DNA from: Acidobacteriaceae bacterium
Lineage (GTDB): Bacteria; Acidobacteriota; Terriglobia; Bryobacterales; Bryobacteraceae
Direction: 5' to 3'
NCBI GenBank assembly: GCA_019245255.1
Contig: JAFARV010000270.1
Span: 1-6,173, forward strand
DNA: 6,173 nt
The translations under genes were made by a program, and so were the position numbers. Shown piece by piece: positions 1 to 5,894 of this stretch. Within the stretch, counting starts at the first letter, position 1, and each line of letters begins with the position of its first letter. The notes under the pieces are model-generated. The model made no database searches and had not been told where the DNA came from. It worked only from the letters and a program-made list of their open reading frames with translations.

Positions 1-2
1 TC

Positions 3-791
3 GTCAGCAACCCGAAAGGCCGGAACCTGGGCTGCACTCTTGGTGAAGCGCTTCCGATCGATCGCGTCATTCGAAACCGCGAGACGTTCCGCTGGGAGGA
101 GTTCGAATTTACGGCAGTGCATTCTCCCGGGCACACGGATTATCAGATGGCCTTGTTTAGCACCATCGACGGAGTGAAGATTGGATTCACGGGAGACGCT
201 TTCTTCCATGACGCGGACCGCCCTTTTGAGATCCGGCACAATCTGATTTTTCGGAACAGGGTGAACGTCGGAGATCATTTGAAGTCGGTTGACAATCTCC
301 TCGAGTTCCGGCCGCAGATTCTGTGTCCTGGTCACGGGGAGCCCTTTTTGCTGGATATGAACATGGTTGCGGATTTCAGGACGAAGCTTGAGAAGCAGGA
401 TGAGTTCTGCCGCTCGCTGATAGCCGATGCGGACACGGATGTCGGCATGGATCCATCGCCTGTAGAGATATTTCCATATCAGTCCCTCATCGCTCCTGGT
501 GAGAGCTGCCGTTACGAAATTCGAGCGCGCAATCATCGCCGGAGGACTATTGAGTTGAGCATCGGGTTGATCCTTCCCGAAGCGTGGACCTATCAGCCCG
601 CCGTAACGAAACTGAATCTGGCTCCCGGCAGCGAGCAACGTTCGGCCGTTGAGATCACGGCCCCGCGCTCTTTCCGTGCGCATGGGCGGCGAATTGCCAT
701 CGCTGCCGATGTTTTCGCCGACGGACGCTACCTCGGACAAATTGCCGAAGCCCTGATCGACATTCGCACTCTGAGACCTCAAAAGCTGTAG
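3..791 (+). CDS. Metallo-beta-lactamase-fold hydrolase with C-terminal Ig-like (NEW3-like) domain, 5' truncated by window edge
   Basis: The reading frame is open from base 3, so the true start lies outside the window; 262 C-terminal residues are visible. The later metal-ligand motifs of the metallo-beta-lactamase fold are present: HSPGHTDY (visible residues 40-47, ligand His44), FTGDAFF (bridging Asp65) and CPGHGEPF (His111). The first motif (HxHxDH) must lie upstream of the window. After a helical linker (about 115-140), residues 150-262 look like a beta-sandwich: a PG-rich strand pattern, N-H/R turns, a 'LPEAW' segment and a second 'LAPGS' strand entry, resembling the NEW3 domains often attached to extracellular enzymes. 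The fold covers hydrolases of many substrates (thioesters, phosphodiesters, lactones) and the substrate cannot be read from this part. A GTG at 117 is an internal valine codon inside the metal motif, not a start. The gene converges with the receptor remnant downstream, 38 bases away. Fold confident; function unknown. Confidence 0.85.
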   Translation, partial: VSNPKGRNLGCTLGEALPIDRVIRNRETFRWEEFEFTAVHSPGHTDYQMALFSTIDGVKIGFTGDAFFHDADRPFEIRHNLIFRNRVNVGDHLKSVDNLLEFRPQILCPGHGEPFLLDMNMVADFRTKLEKQDEFCRSLIADADTDVGMDPSPVEIFPYQSLIAPGESCRYEIRARNHRRRTIELSIGLILPEAWTYQPAVTKLNLAPGSEQRSAVEITAPRSFRAHGRRIAIAADVFADGRYLGQIAEALIDIRTLRPQKL

Positions 792-829
792 CCTACAACT
801 ACTCTTCGAGGGCGTTGACTCGCGTCGGT
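792..829. other. Short convergent intergenic gap
   Basis: These 38 bases separate the stop of the hydrolase from the stop of the minus-strand receptor remnant. I see no strong hairpin followed by a T-run on either strand, so no intrinsic terminator is called. Confidence 0.5.
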
Positions 830-1959
830 TCAGAACATGAGCTTAGCCCCGAATTGAACCAGCCTCGGGTTATTGGCCTGTGAACTGACAACGCCGAATT
901 GCGGTGTGCCTTGCGACTGGCCTGGCGCCCCGAATTGGGGCGTATTGAGGAGGTTAAATGCCTCCGCTCTGATCTGGAACCGGAGTTTGCCTTCAGGACC
1001 GAAATCTGTGTTTTTGAACAGGGCGAAATCCAGGTTATGCAATCCGTCGTTAAAGATGTTCATCGTTCTGCCGAGATTGCCAAAGGTGAACGGTGCGGGT
1101 TGCGTGAAGCATGTTGTATTGAACCATTCATTCAGGCGGCTCACCGCTGATCCGCTAAAACCGGCGCCATTCGGGCAAGCAGCCAAATCGAAGTTCGGAC
1201 GAGAACCGGCGCTGTTGGGATCGCCCGTCAGATTCTGTGAAGTCGTCAGGAACAGAGGCGTTCCAGTCTGCTCTGTCAGGATTCCGTTGATGCCCCAGCC
1301 CGAAATGAGGGCCCCGGTGACGCCCCGCGCGTTGGACAAATACTTCTTGCCTTTGCCGACAGGAAGATCCAACACATAGCTGACCACCAAGCGCTGCGGA
1401 ACATCAAAGTGGCAAGCGAACGCTCGCCGCGCAGATTTCCCCAATTTTGGAAGCCGGCATTCCAGTTGTTTTCAAGCCAGGGCGTGAGGCTTTCAGCATC
1501 CGATATCAACTTCGAGAATGTATACGAAGCGAGCAGCGTGCCGCCTCCGCCGAATCGTGCTTCGAACTTAGCCTGCAGCGCGTTGTAACTCGAATCGGCC
1601 ATCCCTTGATTTGCAAGCTGCACATTGCCGTACTGCGGGAACGGATGCAGCAGCGTACCTTGTGCGATGGCTGGCGTATCCAGCGGGCTGGTGCTCGGGA
1701 CCTTGTTATAGAACGGATTCGGAACCTGCGTCTCTAGACAGGTATTGTAAGTGGCTAGCTGCTGGGCTGTCAGGTAGTCGAGGTCATAATCCTGCAGCGG
1801 CAAATGAGTGCCTTTCGCGCCCACATAGGCAACATCAAGCAGAGTGTTTCCAGTCAACTGGTGTTGAACATCGAGGTTCCATTGCTGGGTATAGCCGAGC
1901 GGATTGTTCGGAATCTGGGTGAGGACAGTCTGCCCGTATACGTCGCTCAGACTTCGGGC
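830..1959 (-). pseudogene. Oar-like TonB-dependent-receptor-type outer-membrane protein, C-terminal remnant with frameshift
   Basis: Read on the minus strand, two overlapping frames join into one recognisable C-terminal beta-barrel. The first frame (from about 1959 down to 1411) contains NNPLGYTQQWNLDVQHQL, LLDVAYVGAKGTHLPL and SYNALQAKFEARF. The second (about 1408 to 830) contains FDVPQRLVVSYVLDLPVGKG, LRFQIRAEAFNLLNTPQFG and the barrel terminus LVQFGAKLMF with its final Phe. These are the classic strings of the roughly 1,000-1,100-residue Oar-like receptors with an N-terminal carboxypeptidase-regulatory domain, plug and barrel. Only about 375 residues remain, with no start codon context, signal peptide or plug. 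The frames switch at about 1409-1410, where ...RGERSLA should continue into xFDVPQR; one base is missing there (or two are extra). Upstream the frame meets a stop at 2017-2019, inside the TPR gene. Loss of the N-terminus plus a frameshift makes this a dead remnant. The upstream limit is approximate. Confidence 0.85.
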
Positions 1960-2681
1960 GTTCGCTGTCCCTCCAGTTGTGCCGGCAGCTCGGCGGCGTT
2001 CACGGGAACCTTGCTCTCAGTTACGGATGGATTCAGCGAGCGAGCTTTGACGTACTCGTCCGCAGCGGTTTTCGCGTCATTCCGATCAGTGGCAAGATCG
2101 CCTGCTAATTGGTGCGCCCAAGCCGAATCGCGATACTTCAACGCAAGCTGTTTCGTAAGTGCCCTGCCTATATCCAGGTGAGCCTGCCCGGCGACAAAAA
2201 GTGATTGCTCATCATCGCAATCCGCGAAGAATTGCAGTTGTTCGAATGCCGGGCCGTAATCGCTGAGCGTCACGTAGCACGCCAGAAGTCCGCGTGCGGC
2301 CTCAACATTATTCGGGTCCAATCGTGCCGCATGCCGAAGCGCAACAACAGCATCACCTGCATTTCCAAGTTTCAGATCGGAAAGCCCGAGAAACAACTGT
2401 GCGGGCAGGAGGTCAGGCTTCGTTCGCGCCGCCTGCGACAACTCTTTGGCCGCTTTGCTGTATTCGCCGGTTGAGTAGTACATCAGGCCTAAATTGGCGC
2501 GAGCCTGAACTACCGTCGGATCTATCTTTAGAACGGCCTGGAACTCAGCAATCGCGCGGTCGTAGTTGAGTTGGGCTGCCGCAGCTTGTCCGCTTCGAAA
2601 ATGATCTGCAAGAGCGGAGTCCGATTGCGCATAAAGGAACGCTGAGAAGAATCCCAGAACGAAAGTGGTCCTGGCGCGCAT
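1947..2681 (-). CDS. Secreted or periplasmic TPR-repeat protein, probably 3'-truncated
   Basis: The 244-residue product begins with a hydrophobic stretch (residues 5-17) after Arg2 and Arg4, ending FLYAQSD, which reads as a signal peptide cleaved near residue 18; export across the inner membrane is therefore likely. Tetratricopeptide units follow at about 26-59, 60-93 and 94-127, with typical A-Y/F-P signatures such as YDRAIAEFQAVLKIDP, EYSKAAKEL and DAVVALRHAARLDPNN. A degenerate unit covers roughly 128-180 and another 187-220 (AADEYVKARSLNP). TPR arrays are protein-protein scaffolds; no catalytic motif is visible and the partner is unknown. The tail after about residue 220 is not TPR-like, and its last codons overlap receptor-derived DNA read in another frame, which suggests that the original 3' end was lost by deletion. 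It follows glmM by 53 bases on the same strand, so cotranscription is likely. No strong Shine-Dalgarno precedes the ATG. Confidence 0.75.
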   Translation of the reverse strand: MRARTTFVLGFFSAFLYAQSDSALADHFRSGQAAAAQLNYDRAIAEFQAVLKIDPTVVQARANLGLMYYSTGEYSKAAKELSQAARTKPDLLPAQLFLGLSDLKLGNAGDAVVALRHAARLDPNNVEAARGLLACYVTLSDYGPAFEQLQFFADCDDEQSLFVAGQAHLDIGRALTKQLALKYRDSAWAHQLAGDLATDRNDAKTAADEYVKARSLNPSVTESKVPVNAAELPAQLEGQRTPEV

Positions 2682-2734
2682 GACTGCCAGTCTAATCCGC
2701 GATTGCCTTCGCTGAAGCCTTGTGGCCCGCTATT

Positions 2735-4090
2735 TCAGTTTGCTGAACCAAGTTCCGCTCGTATCGCCTCCGCGATGCGGCCGGTCCATTTATCGACCTG
2801 CTCCTGCGAACCGGCTTCAATCATCACGCGGGCCAGCGGTTCGGTTCCTGAGAACCGCACAACAACGCGGCCCGATCCGGCGAATTCATCTTCGGCAGCC
2901 TGGATCTCGGCCTGGACAGATTCGAGTTCGGCCAGCGGACGCTTGTGTTTCACCCGAACGTTCACGAGCTTTTGCGGAAACGTCTTAATGCGGTCGGCGA
3001 GGTCGTCAAGCGAGGACTCAGAGTCGCGGATAATTTCTAGAACTCGCAGCGACGTGAGAATGCCGTCACCGGTGGTTGCGTATTCCGAGAAGATGACGTG
3101 ACCGGACTGCTCGCCACCCAGCACGGCGCCGCGCCGAATCATTTCTTCGAGGACATATTTGTCTCCGACCGGAGTCCGCAGCATCTGGATTCCCTCAGAT
3201 TCGAGGGCTTTCTCGAGGCCCAGGTTCGACATGACCGTCGCCACGACGACATTCCCGTTAAGACGGCCTTTGCGTTTGAGCGAGTTCCCAGCCAGGAACA
3301 GAACGGCATCGCCATCAACGATGCGGCCGGAGCCAGCGACGAAAAGTGCGCGGTCGGCGTCGCCATCAAACGCGATTCCCAGGTCTGCGCGGGTTTCGAG
3401 CACGCGTTTTTGCACGTGTTCGAGGTGCAGAGAGCCGCAGTTGAGGTTGATGTTGCGGCCATCGGGCAACGTGCCCAGCCAGTCTACTTCGCAGCCAAGC
3501 CGTTTGAACAAGTGCGGAGCCACACGCGCGGCAGAACCGTTTGCACAATCGACGACGATACGCAGCGGGAAAGCCCCTGAAACGGTGCCGGCCAGGTAGT
3601 CCGTATAGAGATTGTCGAGAGCGGGATCGGCCTCCAGCGGTCTCGGTTCCGCGGGCTGGCCAGTACCAAGCCAGTCTGCCATGAGCTTCTCAAGTTCTAA
3701 TTCGGTGGCATCCGGAAGCTTATAGCCGGAATGACTGATTACTTTCAGGCCGTTGTCGTAATACGGATTATGCGAAGCCGAGATCATGACGCCGGCAACG
3801 TAGGAACCGGTCCGCGTGAGATACGCTACGCCTGGCGTGGTGATAATTCCTGCGAACCGAGCGTTTACACCGGCCCGGGCGAGCCCGCCCGCCACCTGTT
3901 CGGCGAGCCACGGGCCGCTTTCGCGCGTATCCATGCCAATCACGACTTCAGGTGTTTCAGCAGCGGACGGGCGATGCTGACAGGCCCAACTCCCCAGAGC
4001 GTATCCGAGTGCATGGGCAGTATGATGGTCGAGCGGCGGCTCACCGGCAACGCCGCGTATTCCGTCTGTTCCGAAGAGTTGTCTGGCCAA
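2735..4090 (-). CDS. glmM: Phosphoglucosamine mutase GlmM
   Basis: This cytoplasmic enzyme interconverts glucosamine-6-phosphate and glucosamine-1-phosphate, supplying UDP-GlcNAc for peptidoglycan and lipopolysaccharide. It shows the alpha-D-phosphohexomutase plan in order: N-terminal RQLFGTDGIRG, the phosphoserine loop ISASHNP (catalytic Ser106, numbered from the TTG start), the metal loop DGDADR (242-247), the sugar-specificity loop GEQSGH (326-331) and the phosphate-binding loop RFSGTEP (412-418). The combination of FGTDGIRG and GEQSGH favours GlmM over phosphomannomutase or phosphoglucomutase. I choose the TTG at 4088-4090: it gives 451 residues, the usual GlmM length, and places the conserved LFGTDGIRG four residues from the start, as is typical. 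It is preceded by AGGGGAA at a 5-base spacing. An in-frame ATG at 4163-4165 would add 25 residues with no family resemblance, and it overlaps a possible -10 box. The phosphate loop has Phe where Pro is usual (RPSGTEP). The gene appears intact. Confidence 0.96.
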   Translation of the reverse strand: MARQLFGTDGIRGVAGEPPLDHHTAHALGYALGSWACQHRPSAAETPEVVIGMDTRESGPWLAEQVAGGLARAGVNARFAGIITTPGVAYLTRTGSYVAGVMISASHNPYYDNGLKVISHSGYKLPDATELELEKLMADWLGTGQPAEPRPLEADPALDNLYTDYLAGTVSGAFPLRIVVDCANGSAARVAPHLFKRLGCEVDWLGTLPDGRNINLNCGSLHLEHVQKRVLETRADLGIAFDGDADRALFVAGSGRIVDGDAVLFLAGNSLKRKGRLNGNVVVATVMSNLGLEKALESEGIQMLRTPVGDKYVLEEMIRRGAVLGGEQSGHVIFSEYATTGDGILTSLRVLEIIRDSESSLDDLADRIKTFPQKLVNVRVKHKRPLAELESVQAEIQAAEDEFAGSGRVVVRFSGTEPLARVMIEAGSQEQVDKWTGRIAEAIRAELGSAN

Positions 4091-4093
4091 TAA

Positions 4094-4100
4094 TTCCCCT
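4094..4100 (-). promoter_or_regulatory. Ribosome binding site deciding the glmM TTG start
   Basis: On the minus strand AGGGGAA lies just ahead of the TTG at 4088-4090, with five bases (AATTA) between AGGGG and the start codon. Nothing comparable precedes the alternative ATG at 4163-4165, so this site supports the shorter 451-residue GlmM. Confidence 0.7.
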
Positions 4101-4163
4101 ATGGTTAGTGATCCCTCCCATTCTATCGGCTCATGGTACTTTTCATGGGTACTGTGCCCGGCC

Positions 4164-4169
4164 ATTGTA
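4164..4169 (-). promoter_or_regulatory. Possible glmM -10 element
   Basis: On the minus strand these bases read TACAAT, one mismatch from the sigma-70 consensus TATAAT. This would give a 5' leader of about 65 bases before the glmM TTG start. No good -35 box is present at 16-18 bases upstream (TAATCA at 17 bases is poor), and a second TACAAT occurs at 4195-4200. The call is therefore tentative. Confidence 0.3.
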
Positions 4170-4189
4170 GGATCGGGGTTTGGGCTTGA

Positions 4190-4201
4190 TTAGAATTGTA
4201 A
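4190..4201. promoter_or_regulatory. AT-rich imperfect dyad in the divergent glmM/rrf2 region, candidate operator
   Basis: TTAGAATTGTAA is a twelve-base dyad centred between 4195 and 4196, with one mismatched pair. It sits in the only AT-rich patch of an otherwise GC-rich divergent intergenic region, 219 bases before the Rrf2-family start. Rrf2 regulators commonly bind AT-rich imperfect dyads near their own promoter, so autoregulation is plausible. It is short enough to have arisen by chance. Confidence 0.25.
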
Positions 4202-4206
4202 GTAGT

Positions 4207-4402
4207 AGCGCAAAGGACGCGGATGCGCTCCCCGAGTCAGGTAAGAAACCCGCGGCTCTTTGCGGGGCGCGCCTGAGGCCGCGGCCGTTTTGCGCGGGTT
4301 CCTGAATAGCGGCACAGGCCGCCGGACGCGACCCCGAGGTGGTACAGGAACCGACTACGGATTGCAAGCAGTCCGGCGAGTCCGGTGTGCGCAGTTCCTG
4401 AA
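4207..4402 (+). promoter_or_regulatory. Structured 5' leader of rrf2-cysK with mutually exclusive stems (candidate cis-regulatory RNA)
   Basis: No protein is supported in this stretch, but its complementarity is dense. Hairpin 1 pairs AGCGCA (4207-4212) with TGCGCT (4224-4229). Stem 2 pairs TCAGG (4237-4241) and AACCCGCG (4247-4254) with CGCGGGTTCCTGA (4293-4305): thirteen base pairs broken only by a five-base bulge. Stem 3 pairs CGCCGGAC (4320-4327) with GTCCGGCG (4371-4378). An alternative eight-base stem pairs GGTTCCTG (4297-4304), part of stem 2, with CAGGAACC (4345-4352). The same CAGGAAC can also pair with a second copy of GTTCCTG at 4394-4400, about 20 bases before the rrf2 ATG. Competing pairings of this type are typical of attenuators and riboswitches. 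I recognise no known class, and the high GC content raises the chance of fortuitous stems. Base pairs are read directly from the sequence; function is inference. Confidence 0.4.
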
Positions 4403-4419
4403 GAGAGATAGACAAAAGG

Positions 4420-4860
4420 ATGAATATATCGGTCAAGAGCGAGTATGCGCTCAAGGCTGTTTTCGATCTGGTTTTGCAGTATCTCGATCACCGGCCCGCT
4501 TCGGGTCCAATGGCGCCGGTGAAGATCGCCGACATCGCTAAACGTCAGAAAATACCGCAGAAATTCCTCGAACTGATCCTAGCCGGCCTGAAGCAGAGCG
4601 GTTTTGTGGATTCGCGCCGGGGCGCCGAAGGGGGGTATCTGTTGGCCAGAGCGCCGGATCTGATTACGGTCGGCGAAGTTCTCAAGACCGTTGAGAATGT
4701 GAAGAGCACGCCGCGTGCGCACAAGGACGACCCCTTTTGTGAGATCTGGCGCCGAGTTGATGCCTCCGTGTCCAACGTTCTCGATCAGACGACCTTTGGC
4801 GAGCTCGCGCGATCGTGGCAGGAGAAGAAAGCACACTACGTTCCGAACTGGGACATCTGA
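4420..4860 (+). CDS. Rrf2-family transcriptional regulator (CymR-like, cysK-linked)
   Basis: This 146-residue protein matches the usual Rrf2 length and layout. The N-terminus MNISVKSEYALKAVFDL corresponds to the family's first helix. A winged helix-turn-helix follows, with KIADIAKRQKIPQKFLE (35-51) including the recognition helix and the wing SRRGAEGGYLLAR (65-77). Then come ITVGEVLKTVE (82-92) and a C-terminal dimerisation helix. Only one cysteine is present (Cys107), whereas Fe-S-binding IscR and NsrR types use three, so a cluster is unlikely. The start is fixed by alignment to the family; AAGG lies immediately before the ATG, while GAAGAGAG is further upstream, so ribosome binding is not optimal. 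cysK begins 11 bases after the stop, a likely operon. In Bacillus, the Rrf2 protein CymR controls cysteine metabolism together with CysK; the linkage here suggests a similar role. The protein ends in isoleucine (NWDI), a feature shared by CysK-docking tails. Confidence 0.9.
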   Translation: MNISVKSEYALKAVFDLVLQYLDHRPASGPMAPVKIADIAKRQKIPQKFLELILAGLKQSGFVDSRRGAEGGYLLARAPDLITVGEVLKTVENVKSTPRAHKDDPFCEIWRRVDASVSNVLDQTTFGELARSWQEKKAHYVPNWDI

Positions 4861-4867
4861 AAGGGAA
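4861..4867 (+). promoter_or_regulatory. Ribosome binding site deciding the cysK TTG start
   Basis: AAGGGAA directly follows the rrf2 stop codon and leaves six bases between AAGGG and the TTG at 4872-4874. It supports starting CysK at TTG rather than at the in-frame GTG at 4815, which would overlap rrf2 by 46 bases and add 19 residues absent from the family. Confidence 0.65.
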
Positions 4868-4871
4868 AGCC

Positions 4872-5825
4872 TTGTTTTATCAAGACAATTCATTCAGCAT
4901 CGGCCGCACTCCCCTGGTGAAGCTGAACCGCGTGGTCGATGGGGTCAAGGCGACGTTGCTAGCGAAGATAGAAGCCCGGAATCCTGCATTTTCAGTAAAG
5001 TGCCGGATCGGCGCGGCAATGGTCTGGGATGCGGAGCAGCGCGGGTGGCTGAAGCCGGGCAAAGAGATTGTGGAACCGACGAGCGGGAACACCGGCATCG
5101 CGCTAGCGTTTGTGGGCGCGGCGCGCGGGTATCCTGTGACGCTGATGATGCCCGATACCATGTCGCTGGAGCGGCGGAAAGTTCTGAAGGCACTGGGCGC
5201 GAATTTAGTTCTGACCGACGGGGCCCAGGGCATGAAAGGAGCAATGGCTGAAGCCGAAGCTCTGCGAGACTCAGATCCGGATCGCTACTTCATTCCACAG
5301 CAGTTTTCAAATCCGGCGAATCCGCGCATCCACTTCGAGACGACGGGCCCGGAGATCTGGGAGGATACGGAAGGTAAGGTGGACGTTCTGGTGTCAGGTG
5401 TGGGCACGGGCGGAACGATCACCGGTGTTTCTCGGTACGTCAAACACGAGAAGAAACATCCGTTGCTGTCGATAGCTGTCGAGCCAACGGGTAGCCCGGT
5501 CATTTCACAGAAACTCGCAGGACAGGAGATGAAGCCGGGGCCGCACAAAGTCCAAGGGATCGGAGCCGGATTCGTGCCAGACAATCTCGATCTTGCAATC
5601 GTAGACCGGGTGGAGTTGGTCACGAACGAGGAATCGATTGAGATGGCGCGGCGCCTGGCGCGTGAGGAAGGCCTGCTGTCCGGAATTTCGTGCGGGGCCG
5701 CGGCGGCAGCCGCCGTTCGCGTGGCAAAGGAACCAGAGATGGAGGGCAAGACGATCATCGTAGTGCTGCCCGATGCCGGCGAACGGTACTTGAGCTCGGC
5801 GTTATTCGAGGGGCTGTTCGAGTAA
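4872..5825 (+). CDS. cysK: Cysteine synthase A (O-acetylserine sulfhydrylase)
   Basis: This PLP enzyme makes cysteine from O-acetylserine and sulfide in the cytoplasm. From the TTG start it has 317 residues, the normal CysK length, beginning FYQDNSFSIGRTPLVKLN, which aligns with the family N-terminus. NPAFSVKCRIG carries the PLP-binding lysine (Lys43). TSGNTG (70-75) is the substrate loop. GTGGT (178-182) grips the PLP phosphate. GIGAGFVP (229-236) and SCGAA with Ser273 near the pyridine nitrogen follow, and the end PDAGERYLSSALFEGLF is typical of CysK. FSVKCRIG and the short C-terminus, with no CBS domains, favour CysK over cystathionine beta-synthase; CysM is less likely from the same motifs. 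The gene is intact and 11 bases downstream of the Rrf2 gene, so the two are probably cotranscribed. No serine acetyltransferase gene is visible in the window. Confidence 0.95.
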   Translation: MFYQDNSFSIGRTPLVKLNRVVDGVKATLLAKIEARNPAFSVKCRIGAAMVWDAEQRGWLKPGKEIVEPTSGNTGIALAFVGAARGYPVTLMMPDTMSLERRKVLKALGANLVLTDGAQGMKGAMAEAEALRDSDPDRYFIPQQFSNPANPRIHFETTGPEIWEDTEGKVDVLVSGVGTGGTITGVSRYVKHEKKHPLLSIAVEPTGSPVISQKLAGQEMKPGPHKVQGIGAGFVPDNLDLAIVDRVELVTNEESIEMARRLAREEGLLSGISCGAAAAAAVRVAKEPEMEGKTIIVVLPDAGERYLSSALFEGLFE

Positions 5826-5894
5826 CCTCCGGGTAACGGGTTTTCTGCAACGGCCGGCAGTTCGTGCGTGTCTACGGCATTGCTGCCACAGAAA
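5826..5894 (+). other. Intergenic gap between cysK and the membrane-protein gene
   Basis: These 69 bases contain no clear intrinsic terminator (the CCGGGTAACGGGTTTT segment forms at best a very weak hairpin) and no obvious promoter. The frame downstream of the cysK stop stays open through this gap into the next gene, so an earlier GTG start at 5868 is possible. Confidence 0.4.

Noticed and set aside
873..1379. Long plus-strand open frame antisense to the receptor remnant
   Set aside because: It mirrors the codon pattern of the opposite-strand coding sequence, has no recognisable motif, and the minus strand holds unmistakable receptor strings.
3098..3599. Two plus-strand open frames antisense to glmM
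   Set aside because: They are opposite-strand shadows of a strongly conserved enzyme gene, without motifs or ribosome binding sites.
4123..4146. Seven-codon open frame (MKSTMSR) in the glmM leader, minus strand
   Set aside because: It has no Shine-Dalgarno and no run of regulatory codons, and such a short frame is expected by chance.
4163..4165. ATG as the glmM start, giving a 476-residue protein
   Set aside because: The additional 25 residues do not resemble GlmM N-termini, no ribosome binding site precedes the ATG, and it overlaps a possible -10 box. The TTG at 4088-4090 has a good Shine-Dalgarno and gives the usual length.
4335..4352. T-box-like string (GAGGTGGTAC...) in the rrf2 leader
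   Set aside because: It only partly resembles the T-box antiterminator core GGTGGNACCGCG: the ACCGCG half is missing, no terminator with a T-run follows, and no specifier loop is evident.
4260..4541. Plus-strand open frame spanning the rrf2 leader
   Set aside because: Its composition (Arg/Gly-rich) is not protein-like, and it overlaps the clear rrf2 start in a different frame.
4815..4871. GTG at 4815 as the cysK start
   Set aside because: It would overlap rrf2 by 46 bases and add 19 residues that do not belong to CysK. The TTG at 4872 has AAGGGAA in place and matches the family N-terminus.
5285..5758. Minus-strand open frame of 157 residues antisense to cysK
   Set aside because: It is a low-complexity Ser/Pro/Arg-rich translation typical of an antisense shadow of GC-rich coding DNA.
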